Shown here: positions 35,027-47,612 of the stretch, one piece after another | How the letters are laid out: every line of letters starts with the position of its first letter | How positions within the stretch are numbered: position 1 is the first letter of the stretch | Assembly (NCBI GenBank): GCA_023525715.1 | Contig: CM042016.1 | Coordinates: 79,033,382-79,097,381, forward strand | Length of the DNA stretch: 64,000 nt | Source: Cichorium intybus | Lineage: Eukaryota; Streptophyta; Magnoliopsida; Asterales; Asteraceae | Direction of reading: 5' to 3' | Notes under the pieces: model-generated | Seen by the model: the letters and a program-made list of their open reading frames with translations, nothing else | What the model was told of the DNA's origin: nothing | The model's database searches: none | Translations under genes and position numbers: made by a program

Positions 35027-38000
35027 ATGAAATCCGAGTCTCATAAAGATTTCCAAAAGACCGGACGAGGAGGAGGTCGAGATCGAGATGATCGAAGAGA
35101 TAGGGGTGGCGGTCATGTGAAAACGCGAGCTTTTCAATTAACCGTCGACGAGGCTCGAGACCAAACCGATGTTATCACAGGTATCTTTCGCTTGAACTCT
35201 TCTCAAGCACGAATACTTTTTGATTCCGGTGCTTCCATGTCCTTTATATCAGAGTCCTTTGCTTCTAAACTAAATATTCCATTAGCCGATTTATATGAGA
35301 AAATAATAGTAGATGTAGCAGATGGGAGATGTGTTTTTGTAAAGAGTCATTATAAACAGTGTCGGCTTGAAATCTATGGGGTTGCGTACCTTATAGATCT
35401 GAAGCCGATCACTAATCATGAGTTTGATGTGATAGTCGGGATGGATTGGATGGATGATAATAGAGGTCAAATGGATTGTCATGAGAAAACACTTTCCATA
35501 AAGACACCGAGTGGTTCCTGAATTTTGATACGAGGTGAACGACGTTCCCGAAAAGTACCGATAGTGTCACTTGCAACGGCTAAGAGATATATGGAAAGAG
35601 GGGGTGAATTGATTATGGCACATGTGATTAGTGTCGAGTCAAAACATTCCAAAATAGAAGAAGTAGAAGTGGTTTGTGATTATCCCGATGTATTTCCCGA
35701 TCATCTTCCAGGCTTACCGCCAAGTAGACAAGTTGAGTTTGTGATCGATGTGATACCAGGGGCGAAGCCGGTGGCACGACCACCTTATCGATTGGTACCT
35801 TCTGAGATGGAAGAAGTAAAGAGACAATTGCAAGATTTATTGGAACTTGGATTCATTCGTCCGAGTTCGTCTCCGTGGGGTGCACCTATACTCTTTGTGA
35901 AAAAGAAAGACAGCTCCATGAGAATGTGTATAGATTACCGAGAGCTTAACAAGATCACGATAAAGAATCGTTATCCGTTACCACGGATCGATGATTTATT
36001 TGATCAATTACACGGAGCCGCGTATTTTTCAAAGATTGATTTGAGATCTGGTTATCATCAATTGAGAGTACAAGAAGTTGATATTCCGAAGACAGCTTTT
36101 CGCACGAGGTATGGTCATTACGAGTTCTTAGTCATGCCGTTCGGTTTGACTAATGCTCCAGCCGCTTTTATGGATTTGATGAATCGAGTTTGTCGTCCCT
36201 TTCTCGATAAATTCATAATTGTGTTTATCGACGACCTCCTGATTTATTCAAAAAGTCGAGATGAGCATAGATTTCATTTGCAACAAATGCTAGATTATTC
36301 TCCGTGCCGAGAAGTTATATGCAAAGTTTTCGAAATGCGAGTTTTGGTTACAGGAGATTCAATTTCTTGGCCATGTGATAAACGAAGATGGTATAAAGGT
36401 GGATCCGGCAAAAATCGAAGCTGTAATGAGTTGGGAGCCGCCAAAGAGTCCGATGGAGGTTCGTAGTTTCTTGGGGTTAGCGGGTTACTATCGGCGATTT
36501 GTTGAAAATTTTTCTCGAATTGCTACACCTTTAACCAAATTGACAAAGAAGATAGAGAAGTTTAGCTGGACTGAGGCGCAACAGTCAGCTTTTGAGCAAC
36601 TGAGAGATGGTTTGTGCAAAGCTCCGGTGTTGGCCTTACCACAAGGAGGGGAAGACTTTGTTCTTTACACTGATGCCTCCCTAAGTGGTCTCGGATGCGT
36701 ACTAATGCAAAGAGGACGTGTAATTGCCTATGCATCTCGATAACTCAAACCACACGAGAAAGCTTATCCGGTACACGATTTAGAATTGGCAGCGATAATC
36801 TTTGCATTGAAGATGTGGCGACACTATCTTTATGGTGTGCGGTTCCAGATTTACACGGATCACAAAAGTCTGAAATACCTGTTCGATCAGAAAGAGTTAA
36901 ACATGAGGCAAAGACGGTGGATGGATCTACTAAAAGACTATGATTGTGAAATACTTTACCATCCCGGTAAAGCTAATGTGGTGGCGGATGCATTGAGTCG
37001 AAAAGATCCGTCTATACGAGTCGTATCGGCTCGAATGGGAGTTGTGAGTTGATTGCCGGAGATGATACGCAAATGCCAAAGTGAGGCTAATGATTTAAAG
37101 AAAGAGAGAATGATTGGTTATGCAGAGAAATTAGTTGAAAATGCACAAAGAATCAAGACTTTCCAAGGGCGAGTTTGGGTTCCGAAGCATGGTGAGACAA
37201 GACAGTTGTTGCTAGAGGATGCCCACTGTACCAGATATTCGGTTCACCCCGGTAGTACGCGGATGTATTATACTCTAAAACCGTACTACTGGTGGCCCGG
37301 TATGAAGAGAGATGTAGGACGCTTTGTGGAGAACTGTTTGACGTGTCTTCAAGTAAAAGCCAATCATCAAAAGCCGTATGGAGCAGTGCAACCATTACCG
37401 GTGCCAATAAAGAAGTGGGATGAAATCACTATGGATTTCATCACAAAGTTGCCTCGAACTCCACGAGGATATGATTCGATATGGGTGATTGTTGATAGGT
37501 TGACAAAGTCTGCTCATTTCATTCCAATCCGAGAAGATTATCAAGTGTCAAAGCTAGCCGAGATTTATACTAGAGAAGTGGTGAGACGACACGGAGTGCC
37601 GACTTCAATTGTCTCGGATAGAGATAGTCGCTTCACTTCACATTTCTGGAAGAGTTTTCAGAAACATTTTGGCACTAAAGCTTTGCTGAGTACTGCTTAT
37701 CATCCTCAGACAGACGGACAGTCAGAAAGGACGATACAGACACTTGAAGATATGCTCAGAGCTTGCATAATTGATTTCGGGGGCAGCTGGGAAGATCACC
37801 TGCCTTTAGTAGAGTTTGCCTACAATAACACTTACCATTCCAGCATACAGATGGCACCTTTTGAAGCATTGTATGGTACACCGTGCCGAACCCCAACTTG
37901 TTGGACAGAGATTGGAGAGAAGGCATTGGCGGGACCAGAGATTATAGCCGAGACCGAAGAAAAGATACAAAGTATCCACGAGCATATGCGTGTAGCCCAA

Positions 38001-38513
38001 AATCGCCAAAAGCAATATACAGATAAGAGAAGGAAGCTGTTAGAATTCCATGTCGGGGACATGATAATGTTAAAAGTGTCTCCCTAGAAAGGAGTAATCC
38101 GTTTTGGCAAAAGAGGTAAGTTGAGCCCGCGATTCATTGGACCCTTTCGAGTATTGGAGAGAATTGGAGCAGTTGCGTACAAGCTTGAACTTCCTGATGA
38201 GTTGCGGGGTATCCACAATGTGTTCCATGTATCACACCTCAGAAAAACATTGCATGACAAATCTACTCGAGTACCCTTGGCCGGAGTCCAATTAGACGAG
38301 AGATTGAGATACTAAGAGATGCCGGAACAAATTTTGGATAGAAAGGTTAAGAAGTTACGAAACAAAGAGATTGGAGTAGTAAAAGTGCAATGGCGACACC
38401 ATAGAGTTACGGATGTCACTTGGGAAGCCGATGAGGAGATGCGGTCAAAGTATCCCTTTTTGTTTCAAGAGATTCCGAGGACGAAATCTTTTGAAGGGGG
38501 TAAGAACTTGTAA
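35027..38513 (+). pseudogene. Tekay-B pol (PR-RT-RH-INT-chromodomain)
   Basis: Protease with intact LFDSGAS motif (about 35220), RT with FIDD (about 36230), RNase H with YTDAS (about 36670), integrase HHCC (about 37215-37350), DDE core (37420-37840) and a C-terminal chromodomain (about 38320-38465). Lesions: TGA 35519, a 1-base frameshift near 36290 in the RT thumb, TAA 36741, TGA 37050, TAG 38085, TAA 38313. Most fit C-to-T changes on one strand. The chromodomain normally guides integration toward heterochromatin. Confidence 0.92.
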
Positions 38514-39886
38514 TACCGTCTTATTAATTTATAGAGATTTTATGTTAATCTTTGTGTAATTAAGATTAAATAGGTTGCTATATGAGTTAGGATGGTTAAA
38601 ACCGAATTGAGTAAAGTTTGGAATTGTAAAATGTCAAATTAGAGCTACACGGGTCGTGTATAGCCACACGGGTCATGTAGAAAGGCTTATAAAACCAAGC
38701 AGTACCCCCTTCCAGTCTCACACGGGGCGTGTGAGCCCACACGGGGCGTGTCAGCTGACACGGGGCGTGTGACGCGCGCATAATTGTTTCTTTAAGTCGG
38801 ATTTCTTTCATTTGGGGTCAAAATTAACTTCTCCAAACTCTCTTTAAAACCCTAGGAACTTACTCTAAACCCTCCAAAGTTGAAATTAAGGCTTGTAATT
38901 CGAGAATTGAAGTTAGGGTTTGATCTCTTGCGGTTCAAAAGGTAATCTCCCTTGTTTTAGCTTCAATTTGATGGTTGAATTCTTTGAATTGAGATGGTTC
39001 CAAGTGGTATTGAGGAACCACTTTCAACTAGAAAGAATTAGAGTAAGATTACTTGGATTAGAGTATGTAATGGATTTCTAATCTTAAAACCAAGCTAGTA
39101 AAAGTGTTTGTTGTTGTATCTCTTCGGTTGAGTAAGCCGGAATGGTAGAATTGGAAGCTACAACTAAGATAGTGTTATTATCTTTTGTTTGTAACTTGTT
39201 CTATCTTTTGAATTCTTGATTGTTATGAGTTGAGAATGATTGAGATTTCTGTTGAATATTGAGTATTGACTTGGACTGTTATATTACAGCCAAAGCTAGA
39301 CAGGAGTCCGGTACACGAGGTTCAGGAGCGTCACATATCGACCCAACATCAGGTGAGTAGTTATTTACTAGATGAATTATGTTTTGCTGAGATGCTTGTT
39401 GCAGATAAGAAGTATGTTATAAATGAGTGGTTGAGTATAAACTATGTTTGAGTAGTTGGAAGAAAGAGTAATGGTGTGTATGACACACTATGGGCGGAGA
39501 TAGTTCAATGAGATTTAATCAAAGAAGATATTGGATGATATAATCCGGTTAACCTATAATTACTCATTAAGCTCTTGTAGCTTATAAATTGTTTTGTTAA
39601 TGTTGTTTGTGTTAGGTTCTGGTAGTGGTGACCGCGGGAAGCGTAATATGGATGGATAGCTGGACTTGGATCTTGGACTTGGACTTAAATTGTGGTTTTT
39701 GAAATATGCAATGAACTCGGTTTTTGTGTAATAGTCGTAAATACATGATGTAAATAGTTATGACTTAAACTACGTTTTTGAAACAACTTTGAATACTTGT
39801 TGCTCATTTTGGGATTACACCACTAATTGTATTAGGTTTGACTAATGTAATTGGTGTATCTTATAATTGAGAAACCGGGTGTTACA
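38509..39886 (+). repeat. Tekay-B 3' LTR
   Basis: 1378 bp, TGTAATACC...GTGTTACA, preceded by the purine-rich TTGAAGGGGGTAAG. It differs from the 5' LTR by a few substitutions and an 11-bp gain (AGACAGGAGTC near 39298). Confidence 0.93.
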
Positions 39887-42745
39887 GATACATATATTAG
39901 AATTGATGACAACACAGTCCTTTTAGGTTGCCCTCATAACCTAGCAGAGGACAATATTACATATAGAAAGAGATTGATATATTATAGAGATAATATATTA
40001 TTTTGAAAGAAAGTTATTTTGAAATAAAATTCATTTTGAAACAAAGTTATTTTTAAATAAAATTCACTTTGAAAGTTATTTTGAAACAAAGTTATGGTCA
40101 TTACATCTCTGAGAACCGGTTCACAACAATAGTTCAAAGAAAATTGATTCAAGGGAGTCCAAATGTTTGGATTAGAGTTATGAGTCGAATTTTATGCTTT
40201 TGTAAACTTGAAGGAGGCTACCAGAACTCTAGGTGGATAGGATTATGGAAAACATTTGACTTAACATCTTATGATAACTGCTATTCTTGTTTACATAAAG
40301 AGATAACCATGCACATCTCACAAGTTATTGTGGGCAAAGGCTGAGAATCTGTTGGACCTTGTACATCTGATGTATTTGGACCGTTCAGTTTATCCACTAA
40401 ATCGTCTAAAATAATTTATTGAGTTTGAAACCTACATGGTTTTCAGTACATCAAGAATAGAGTATAGAATCAAATGAGCAAAGGATAAGAATCTTAAATC
40501 CAAGGGTGGATAAAGAGTTTCTTAGTCAAGGATCTTGAAATCATCTAATGGACTGTGAAAATTGTTTCAACAGTCAACTACACTTAGAACGCAACGTGTA
40601 ATGTATGGTGTGTCTGAGTTGTAATCAAACATAAAGGTTTGGTATAAGATGGATTGTATTATGCTTCCAATCAGTATATGAGGTTAGACTTTAGATACAA
40701 CTGAAATAGTCCTAAATCTTGCATCAACACAATAGGTTCTCTAAACAATGTCTAAAAATATGGAGTGTAGATGCTTTTTCACTAGCATATTTAGAAATCT
40801 GGGTTTTTGAGACTTACAGTTTACCGTGAAGCTCAAGTAATGCCGATTAAAAGAAGTGTTATTCTGCTAGAATACTTGGATATAATAAGCATTTTGAAAA
40901 CAGTATAATGTTGTTTAAATGGCAGTCTTCTATGATAGTAAACTGGTATTCAAGAAATTAGTGGGAGCACTTAAGTCTACCCTATGTTGTACACAGATAG
41001 AAAAGTTCTCATGTAAATGTTCCTATCTCAAGAAATATGAAATAAATGAGAATTGCTATGCAAAAAATGACACAGGAGAGACTTAGTGCATATGAAGCAT
41101 CATGATCTATGGAGCTAGACTTGGGGTGCTTCATAGGGGTTTGAGAAACAAAAGTGAACCATATAGATGTCAGTGCTAGTGGGAGCACTGAAGTCTGCCC
41201 TATATTGTTCGTAGATAGCAAAGTTCTCATATAAACATCCTTATCGAGAAATATTAAATAAATGAGAAATGCTATGCTACAAATGACATGGGAGTGACCT
41301 ATTGCATATGAAGCATCATGATCTATGGAGATAGAACTGAGTGCTTCATAAGTATAAGGCAGAGTACATGAACAGGCGGGATCTAGAGATACAAGACTCC
41401 TAAAAGGGATTCAAGTTTCTGTATCAGTGTTTAGGACTGAGTGAAACTCAGAGTCCTAGTTCCGCTAAGGTTCTGGATGAGATGAATTGAGTCCCATATG
41501 CACTTACGGAGGATCAATCACATAATGTACGAGACCTAATGCATTATATGCCTTGAGAATGATGAGTTGACATTAGGCTAATCCTTGCAAACGTCAATGG
41601 ATGGAAATCAAGAAATATCTTAAATGTTTAAGATGTTCTTGATCCATTATAGTATGGAATAAGTCAGTATAAAGAAGGCAAGAAGCACACTGATACTAGC
41701 TTCCAAACTAATAGAGACGATTCTTGTACGCAGTCAGGATCCGGGTTCTTACCAAAAGAGACATCACAGTTAGTAGACTTATATCAGAAAAAGCAAGAAA
41801 GCCTATCTGATTACTAACTCAATGTCATGGACTAAGCAAGATCTTCGTGCTAAGTTCCATTTGTATTAGATTTACAAATGAATTGGCTTTGAGTGAGTAT
41901 AGTGTGGGAACTCAAGCAATGAAAACCTATATCTGATTTGAAGATTATTATTATGAGAACATAATATATGCATAAAGGCAGTCATTTCATTAATTTATCA
42001 TTGTATTCCGATTTTGCATGTTTTATAGACTTCCTGAATAATTTAATTATTTTTCAAAGCATCCCGACATACTTTTGGGAGTAAGTATTGATTCAAGGCT
42101 AACATGAGGAATTAGTGGATTGTCCTTAGAGATGGACATATCATGTAGATGCGTAATTCTCATGTGTACTTAATATGGATTAAGTATTAGAGTAACCTGC
42201 ACTTAGAGATTTCTTCATGGAATCTATCACAAATAATTCTAAGATGGTAATATATGATATTCTTCAAGCGGAGATGCATTGATTCTTAGTCCTACAGTCT
42301 GTTGTGCCTTGGTTTTCTCCAACATTCTTTGTAACTGACAGCCATACAAGGAATGTACAGGTATAACATGATGAGTAGGCGAGATCTGTGTAGTCAAAAT
42401 TTATTTGTTCCCACTGCCCTAACAGGAGAAGCGATATCCATGGGTTGATTTGGTGCTGACAGCAAGTGTATGACCGTACCGAGACTAAATTGATATAGAA
42501 TCAATAGTGTAGTTTGTTGTGGTCATCATAAATCTCTATCGGGAAACATAATCTTGAATTCCTGAGACTGGCATGATTCGATGTTAGACGTTCATATGGA
42601 TATCTTATCGAACAAAGGAATATTTGATCACTTGCCTAAGAGCTGTTTCATTAGATGAATACGGCACTTGTCTAGGATGGTATACACCTTACTAGGTTAG
42701 GAATATTAGACCATACAATTGTTATAACAAGTGCAAGTGGGAGTC
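39887..42745 (+). pseudogene. Decayed Ty1/copia element, internal remnants
   Basis: Begins with the rest of the copia LTR split by Tekay-B. A stretch at 41689-41754 reads TDTSFQTNRDDSCTQSG, the copia RNase H motif. Around 40240-40330 a CYSCLHKE segment resembles the GAG-pre-integrase Cys motif (weak). Everything else is closed by stops. It ends with the PPT CAAGTGGGAG (42734-42743). Confidence 0.65.
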
Positions 42746-43365
42746 TGTTGGTTATATGCCCATCGTTATTACAAGTTGGTAATATTACTATAAATAGTAG
42801 GGTCCTTTTGGGTTACACGCAAGAGACGATTTAGCCAGAAGAGATCGAAAATTAAATTTGAGGGGTTAAGTTTATTAATATACCAAAGTAAAGGTTTCTT
42901 AATTAGAAACTAAAAAGGATAAAGGATTAAAGTGAAATTATCAACAATTTGAATTTCAAATAGTCATTATCCACAAGGGAGGAGATAGGGATGAGATGCA
43001 CTATAAATACAACCCTAGATCTGAGTTGTAAATGATATAGAAACCCTAATTTTCGTCCAACTCCCTCCTACCCTCGGTATACGGCCTATTTCTTCATAAA
43101 CTCGAAGTATTACGTGCTAAAACTTCAAGCAAAGGTTTATACTTCATCAACGGGTTCTGAATCATTGTCTTGGATGCGATTCCATTAGAGGAGTTCTACT
43201 TTGGGCTCTAGACATCCTAACACGATCATATCTGCAATTAAAAGGTATTTCTTGAACCCTCTTGTTTTTTTACAGTTACAAAGTGTGTGTGATTTTGTGA
43301 TCCTGGTTGAATACGATTTTGATTTCTGCTTCCATTGCGTTTGTTTTATGCTATCTATTTCAACA
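42746..43365 (+). repeat. Copia 3' LTR
   Basis: 620 bp bounded by TGTTG...CAACA, directly after a PPT. Its first 100 bp parallel the LTR at 32204/39887 (for example GGTCCTTTTGGGTTAC against AGTCCTTTTAGGTTGC). The right end is inferred from the terminal inverted repeat only. Confidence 0.65.
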
Positions 43366-44433
43366 TATTTTGCACCCAAAAGCCCTTTGATTATCTTGAA
43401 TTCCGATGCTTGATTGAGTTACACACACTATTTTCATCATGAACACACCTAGTGTTCTTGGAGAGAAAAATATTAAAAATTAATATGAAAATGACTTATT
43501 CTAGCCAATTTCCTATCCATATGGCCTTGGGTGATAGTTGAGTACACTTGTGCACTTCTAGAGTGAGTTAGGTGTCAAAAATGGGTTGATTTGGCCAGCG
43601 CACGCGCCTTCACGCGCCATGCATACGTCTAGCTAGGAGCCTTATGTGATTCACGCAAGCCTAAGGGAAATACCACGCGGCCCGCGCATGATATCAAAAG
43701 GTCCAAGAATTTCATGGTATTTTCCCAACGCGGCCCACATCAATTCTTCACCTCCATTTACGCGACCCGCGTAGATCGATAGATGCTTATCCAACACTTA
43801 ATGAAATTTCTGACTTTCTTCCCTTTTCAAGCAATTTTTCCTCATCTTCCTACAACCATAACTTTTTCATACCTTGTCCAATATTTACAAACTTTATATG
43901 TACGGAAAGCTTACAATGAGAACTACATTTTACCTTTCCTGAAGTTCTTCCAATTCTTGATGTATTTTCTGATATTTTTGCTTCAACTTGACCATTCCTT
44001 TATTTTTGGTTCTTTTTTCCCAACTTCAACCTCTCATATATTCTTCACCCTGACTCCAATTTCTTCCATTCTTTTTCTTGTATTTTCATGTCTTCAATAA
44101 CATCATTTCTCATAATGTGAACATTTTTTTCCAATTCTAAATCTATATTGAGCTATTCATTCACAAAGTAACACAAAAATCATAGTTTCTCAAATAACAA
44201 TCTCTATTAGGTTTTTATCTTTATTCTCATTTATTCACTCCTACAAACATAACCATCAAAAAATAACTTCACGAAATAACTTAATTCACATATTTCCTCA
44301 ATAACACATTCTTAGACAATTTTACCCTTTTTCATTAAGTACTTAATAGTATCTATAACTTACATCAAAATTACATAGTTTTAACATAGCACAAAATTTT
44401 TGATTGTTACATCAAACCGACTTTTTAGATGAC
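43366..44433. other. Unassigned, repeat-like
   Basis: Contains a GC-rich block with ACGCGGCCCGCG-type words (43600-43770) inside otherwise AT-rich DNA, similar in style to repeat family R. No gene. Confidence 0.45.
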
Positions 44434-46150
44434 ATCACATCAGATATCCACTTTATTTACCTATAAAAATTGAATGAAACCAAACATTAGAAACCTTTGG
44501 ACCTCCTCCAAGCAATAAATACATATTTAACTGTATTTTGATTGACACATAAATCCCATAACTTGACGATTTATATTAGTTAGAGAGAAATTTGGGACAA
44601 AAAGGTTCGAGACAATTATTCCAGATTTGTTGATTTGGAATTCAAATTTAACAATATTATCTAAGGTCCTAACCTATCAAGTATCCCTCCCCTCAACACA
44701 CACACACACACACAAATTACTTTGATTCCGCTTCCTCTGTTCCACATATTGCCACCGTTATCTAGCATCATCCCTTAATCCTTTAAAACCTTGATCAACC
44801 ATCTATACAAAAAAACACATAGATAAAGAAGTGTGGTTGCTTACCAGAATCGAAGAAGTAATATGTAAGTGGTTTGGACGACAGTCTCAACAAGACCACA
44901 CACTTGAATCTACACCATAGAAATAACGTGAGTTTTTAGTTATTTTTAGAACTTTGGAACTAATAGAGTCATCCAACTTGTAACGTTCAAATACTTATCA
45001 ATCGACGTGGTGGGTTGATTATGATGTTTATCTATACCATTGTTCTTATCTCTTTTATAGGCAACATATCACAATTTCTACCAAAACAAAACAGCAACCA
45101 ATAGAATGATCCGAGCAAATCGTGTTCTAACCTACTACTTTTCAGGTGAGATCACATCAAATATCCACCTTATTCACATTTAAAAACTGAATGAAACCAA
45201 ACATTTGCAACCTTTGGACCTGCTCTAAGCAATAAAAACATATTTAAAAGTACTTTTATTGACACATAAATTCCATAACTTGATGATTTATATTAGTTAG
45301 AGAGAAATTTGTGACAAAAAGGTTCGAGACAGTTATTCCAAATTTGTTGATTTGGAATTCGAATTTAGCAGTACGCTCTAAGGTCTATCCTATCAAATAC
45401 CTCCCCTCAACAAACACACACACACACACAAAATACCTTGATCCCCCTTCCTATATATGTTCCACATATTGCCACTGGTATCTAGTATCATCCCTTAATC
45501 CTCGAAAACCTTGATCAACCATCTATACATAAAAAACACATACATAAAGAAGTATGATTGACTTGCCAGGATCTAAGAAGTAATATGTAAGTGGTTTGGA
45601 AGACAGTCTCAAGAAGACCACAAACTTTAATTCAGAAAATCCGAATATGCCATAGAAATAATGTGAGTTTTTTATAGTTCTTTTTGGAACTTTGGAACTA
45701 ATCAAGTCATCCTACTTGTGACGTGCAAACACTTATCAATCGACGTGGTGGGTTGATTATGATCTTTCTCTATACCAAGGTTCTTGTCTCTTTTATAAGC
45801 AATGGATCACGGTTTCCACCAAAACAAAACATCAACCAATAGAATGATCGGGGTAAATCATGTTCAAACCTACTTTTCAGGTGAGATCACATCAGATATC
45901 CACCTTGTTCACCTTTAAAAGTTGAATGAAACCAAACATTTTCAACCTTTAGACCTCCTCCTCCGAAAAATAAATACATAATTAATGGTACTTCGATTGA
46001 CACATAAATCCCATAAGTTGACAATTTTGATTGACACATAAATCCCATAACTTGACAATTTATATTACTCAGAGAGAAATTTGTGACAAAAAAGTTCAAG
46101 ACAGTTATTCTAGATTTGTTGATTTGGAATTTGATTTTGGCATTACACTC
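44434..46150. repeat. Tandem repeat, about 2.3 units of 717-734 bp
   Basis: Units start at ATCACATCA: 44434, 45151 and 45885 (the last is partial). Shared landmarks in each unit: AAACCAAACATT, GACACATAAATCCCATAA, AGAGAGAAATTTG, a (CA)n tract (units 1-2), and GGTGGGTTGATTATGAT (units 1-2). The third unit has a further 32-bp internal duplication (45994-46060). No coding capacity. Confidence 0.9.
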
Positions 46151-46303
46151 CCTTGTTCCCCTAATAATCTCCGGTTACCTTAAGGTAACGGCTAGCTGGC
46201 GAGAGACTTTTTTTAAATCATGGTGTTTGTTTTTCTAACAATCTCTTTATTTGTTGCTCAAGATTATTCTTTCTTGGAATTCCTCGATGCAATAGGTTAT
46301 TTT

Positions 46304-46354
46304 AGGAGGTGTTTAGGTTAGGAGTAGGTTTAGTTTGCCGTTCCAAAAAAAAAG
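46304..46354 (+). mobile_element. Tiny poly-A insertion with target duplication
   Basis: 51 bp ending in nine A residues and a G is flanked by the 10-bp direct repeat AGGTTATTTT (46294-46303 and 46355-46364). This is the pattern of target-primed reverse transcription by a LINE, here almost completely 5'-truncated. Confidence 0.6.
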
Positions 46355-46364
46355 AGGTTATTTT

Positions 46365-47190
46365 CATTTATTTTCCCTTAAGATATAATTAATTTGTCAA
46401 ATGCATTTCATTTACAATTTTACATATTGTTTAAAAGATGAGTCTTGATTACTTGCATTTAAGATTTAACACGCAGGTAAATTATGATTTTTAAAAAGAT
46501 AAAAAAAAGGCACTATTTGGTCAACACTCAAGCCAACAATAATACATTTGACCCGTTTTAGGTTTTCCCATGACATGTTCAATCCTTAAGCAAGCTCAGT
46601 TTCACAAAACCTTTTTTCCCTACTTGCCTCTCTTCATAAATCCACCAGCTTTAAATTTTGGCCTAAAAGTACATTGTGCTCTAAGAGATCTGGTTAATCA
46701 TTTCGGCTCTGGGCACTTATCAACGTATTTCGATCTTCTTTAGGGATTACCTTTTCTTTCATTTGTAATCGATTCTATTCATTCCGTTCTGCAAATATAC
46801 TTTTATAGAGATATTGTTTATGTACTTTTAGCTGTACCTTAACAGCCTTTATTTTTTTCAATAAATTTGCTGTTTCAAAAAATAAATAAATAATCTGAAC
46901 ATTGGAGAAAAATTAAATTTCTTTTATTTTAGTGTCCATACAAAACAAATGTGTCCAAGACCATCAATTTTTGGCCCAAAAAGCAAATAAAACGTGCACA
47001 CACATGTACATTTTTTTACACCAAAAAACACATATGACGATTCTTATAAGCAACGATTTAGCCTACTGATATCAACATGTTTTGGTCGTTATTTTATATG
47101 ATTGATTCGAAATGTTCATTAATTTTAAATGCATGACGGAAGATGAACTTTATAAATAAATATTGTATAAGTATGATAGAATTACAAACA
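46365..47190. other. AT-rich region upstream of the GUX gene
   Basis: No gene. The stretch 46845-46885 (AATAAATTTGCTGTTTC then A-rich) looks like another LINE 3' tail. The promoter of the GUX gene presumably lies near its right end, but no TATA box can be assigned with confidence. Confidence 0.4.
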
Positions 47191-47279
47191 AATGCCACAA
47201 AGCCATGAGATACGATTTATAAACAAGACTAAAACTCGCTTGACTTGTGGTCTACGTTACAAGAGTCTAACATTACAAG

Positions 47280-47612
47280 AGAAGTTACAATCTCTTTTTC
47301 AAGCTGTCTTATCCCACGCCCTCCCTCACCCGCCCACCCCATCCCCACCGCCCCACCCCCATCCCTTCCGTTCCCACCCTTCTCTTTCATCACACCAACT
47401 CAGCTTACGTAAAGATTCTACCACCACCTACAACACCACCACCATTGACACATATACCACATACGTTGGCTTGTCCCTCTCTTTTATGAGCTCTATACAT
47501 GCATTTCTTATTCATTCCCCCATTCTATTTTTGTAGCTCCAGTTGCAGATTGAATCCCCTCCCCTACTCTTAACTGCAAAGTCTCCGGTAAGAGGAGGCG
47601 CCACTGTCTTCC
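47280..47612 (+). promoter_or_regulatory. Probable GUX 5' UTR
   Basis: Pyrimidine-rich, CCC/CCA-rich sequence directly upstream of the ATG, unlike the AT-rich DNA before 47280. Open frames across it (for example from 47192) are low-complexity Pro/His/Thr and not considered coding. Confidence 0.4.

Larger units (their letters stand above)
32244..39886 (+). mobile_element. Tekay-B chromovirus, complete, degenerate
   Basis: A full element: 5' LTR 32244-33613, PBS, gag, pol with chromodomain, PPT-like AAGGGGGTAAG, 3' LTR 38509-39886. The target duplication GATAC is intact on both sides (32239-32243, 39887-39891). The LTRs are about 1.37 kb and highly similar. The first LTR base pair is mutated from TG to TA at 32244. 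The coding region has two frameshifts and six nonsense codons. Confidence 0.93.

Noticed and set aside
47192..47536. 114-codon open frame upstream of GUX
   Set aside because: Pro/His/Thr low complexity in a pyrimidine-rich stretch; more likely 5' UTR.
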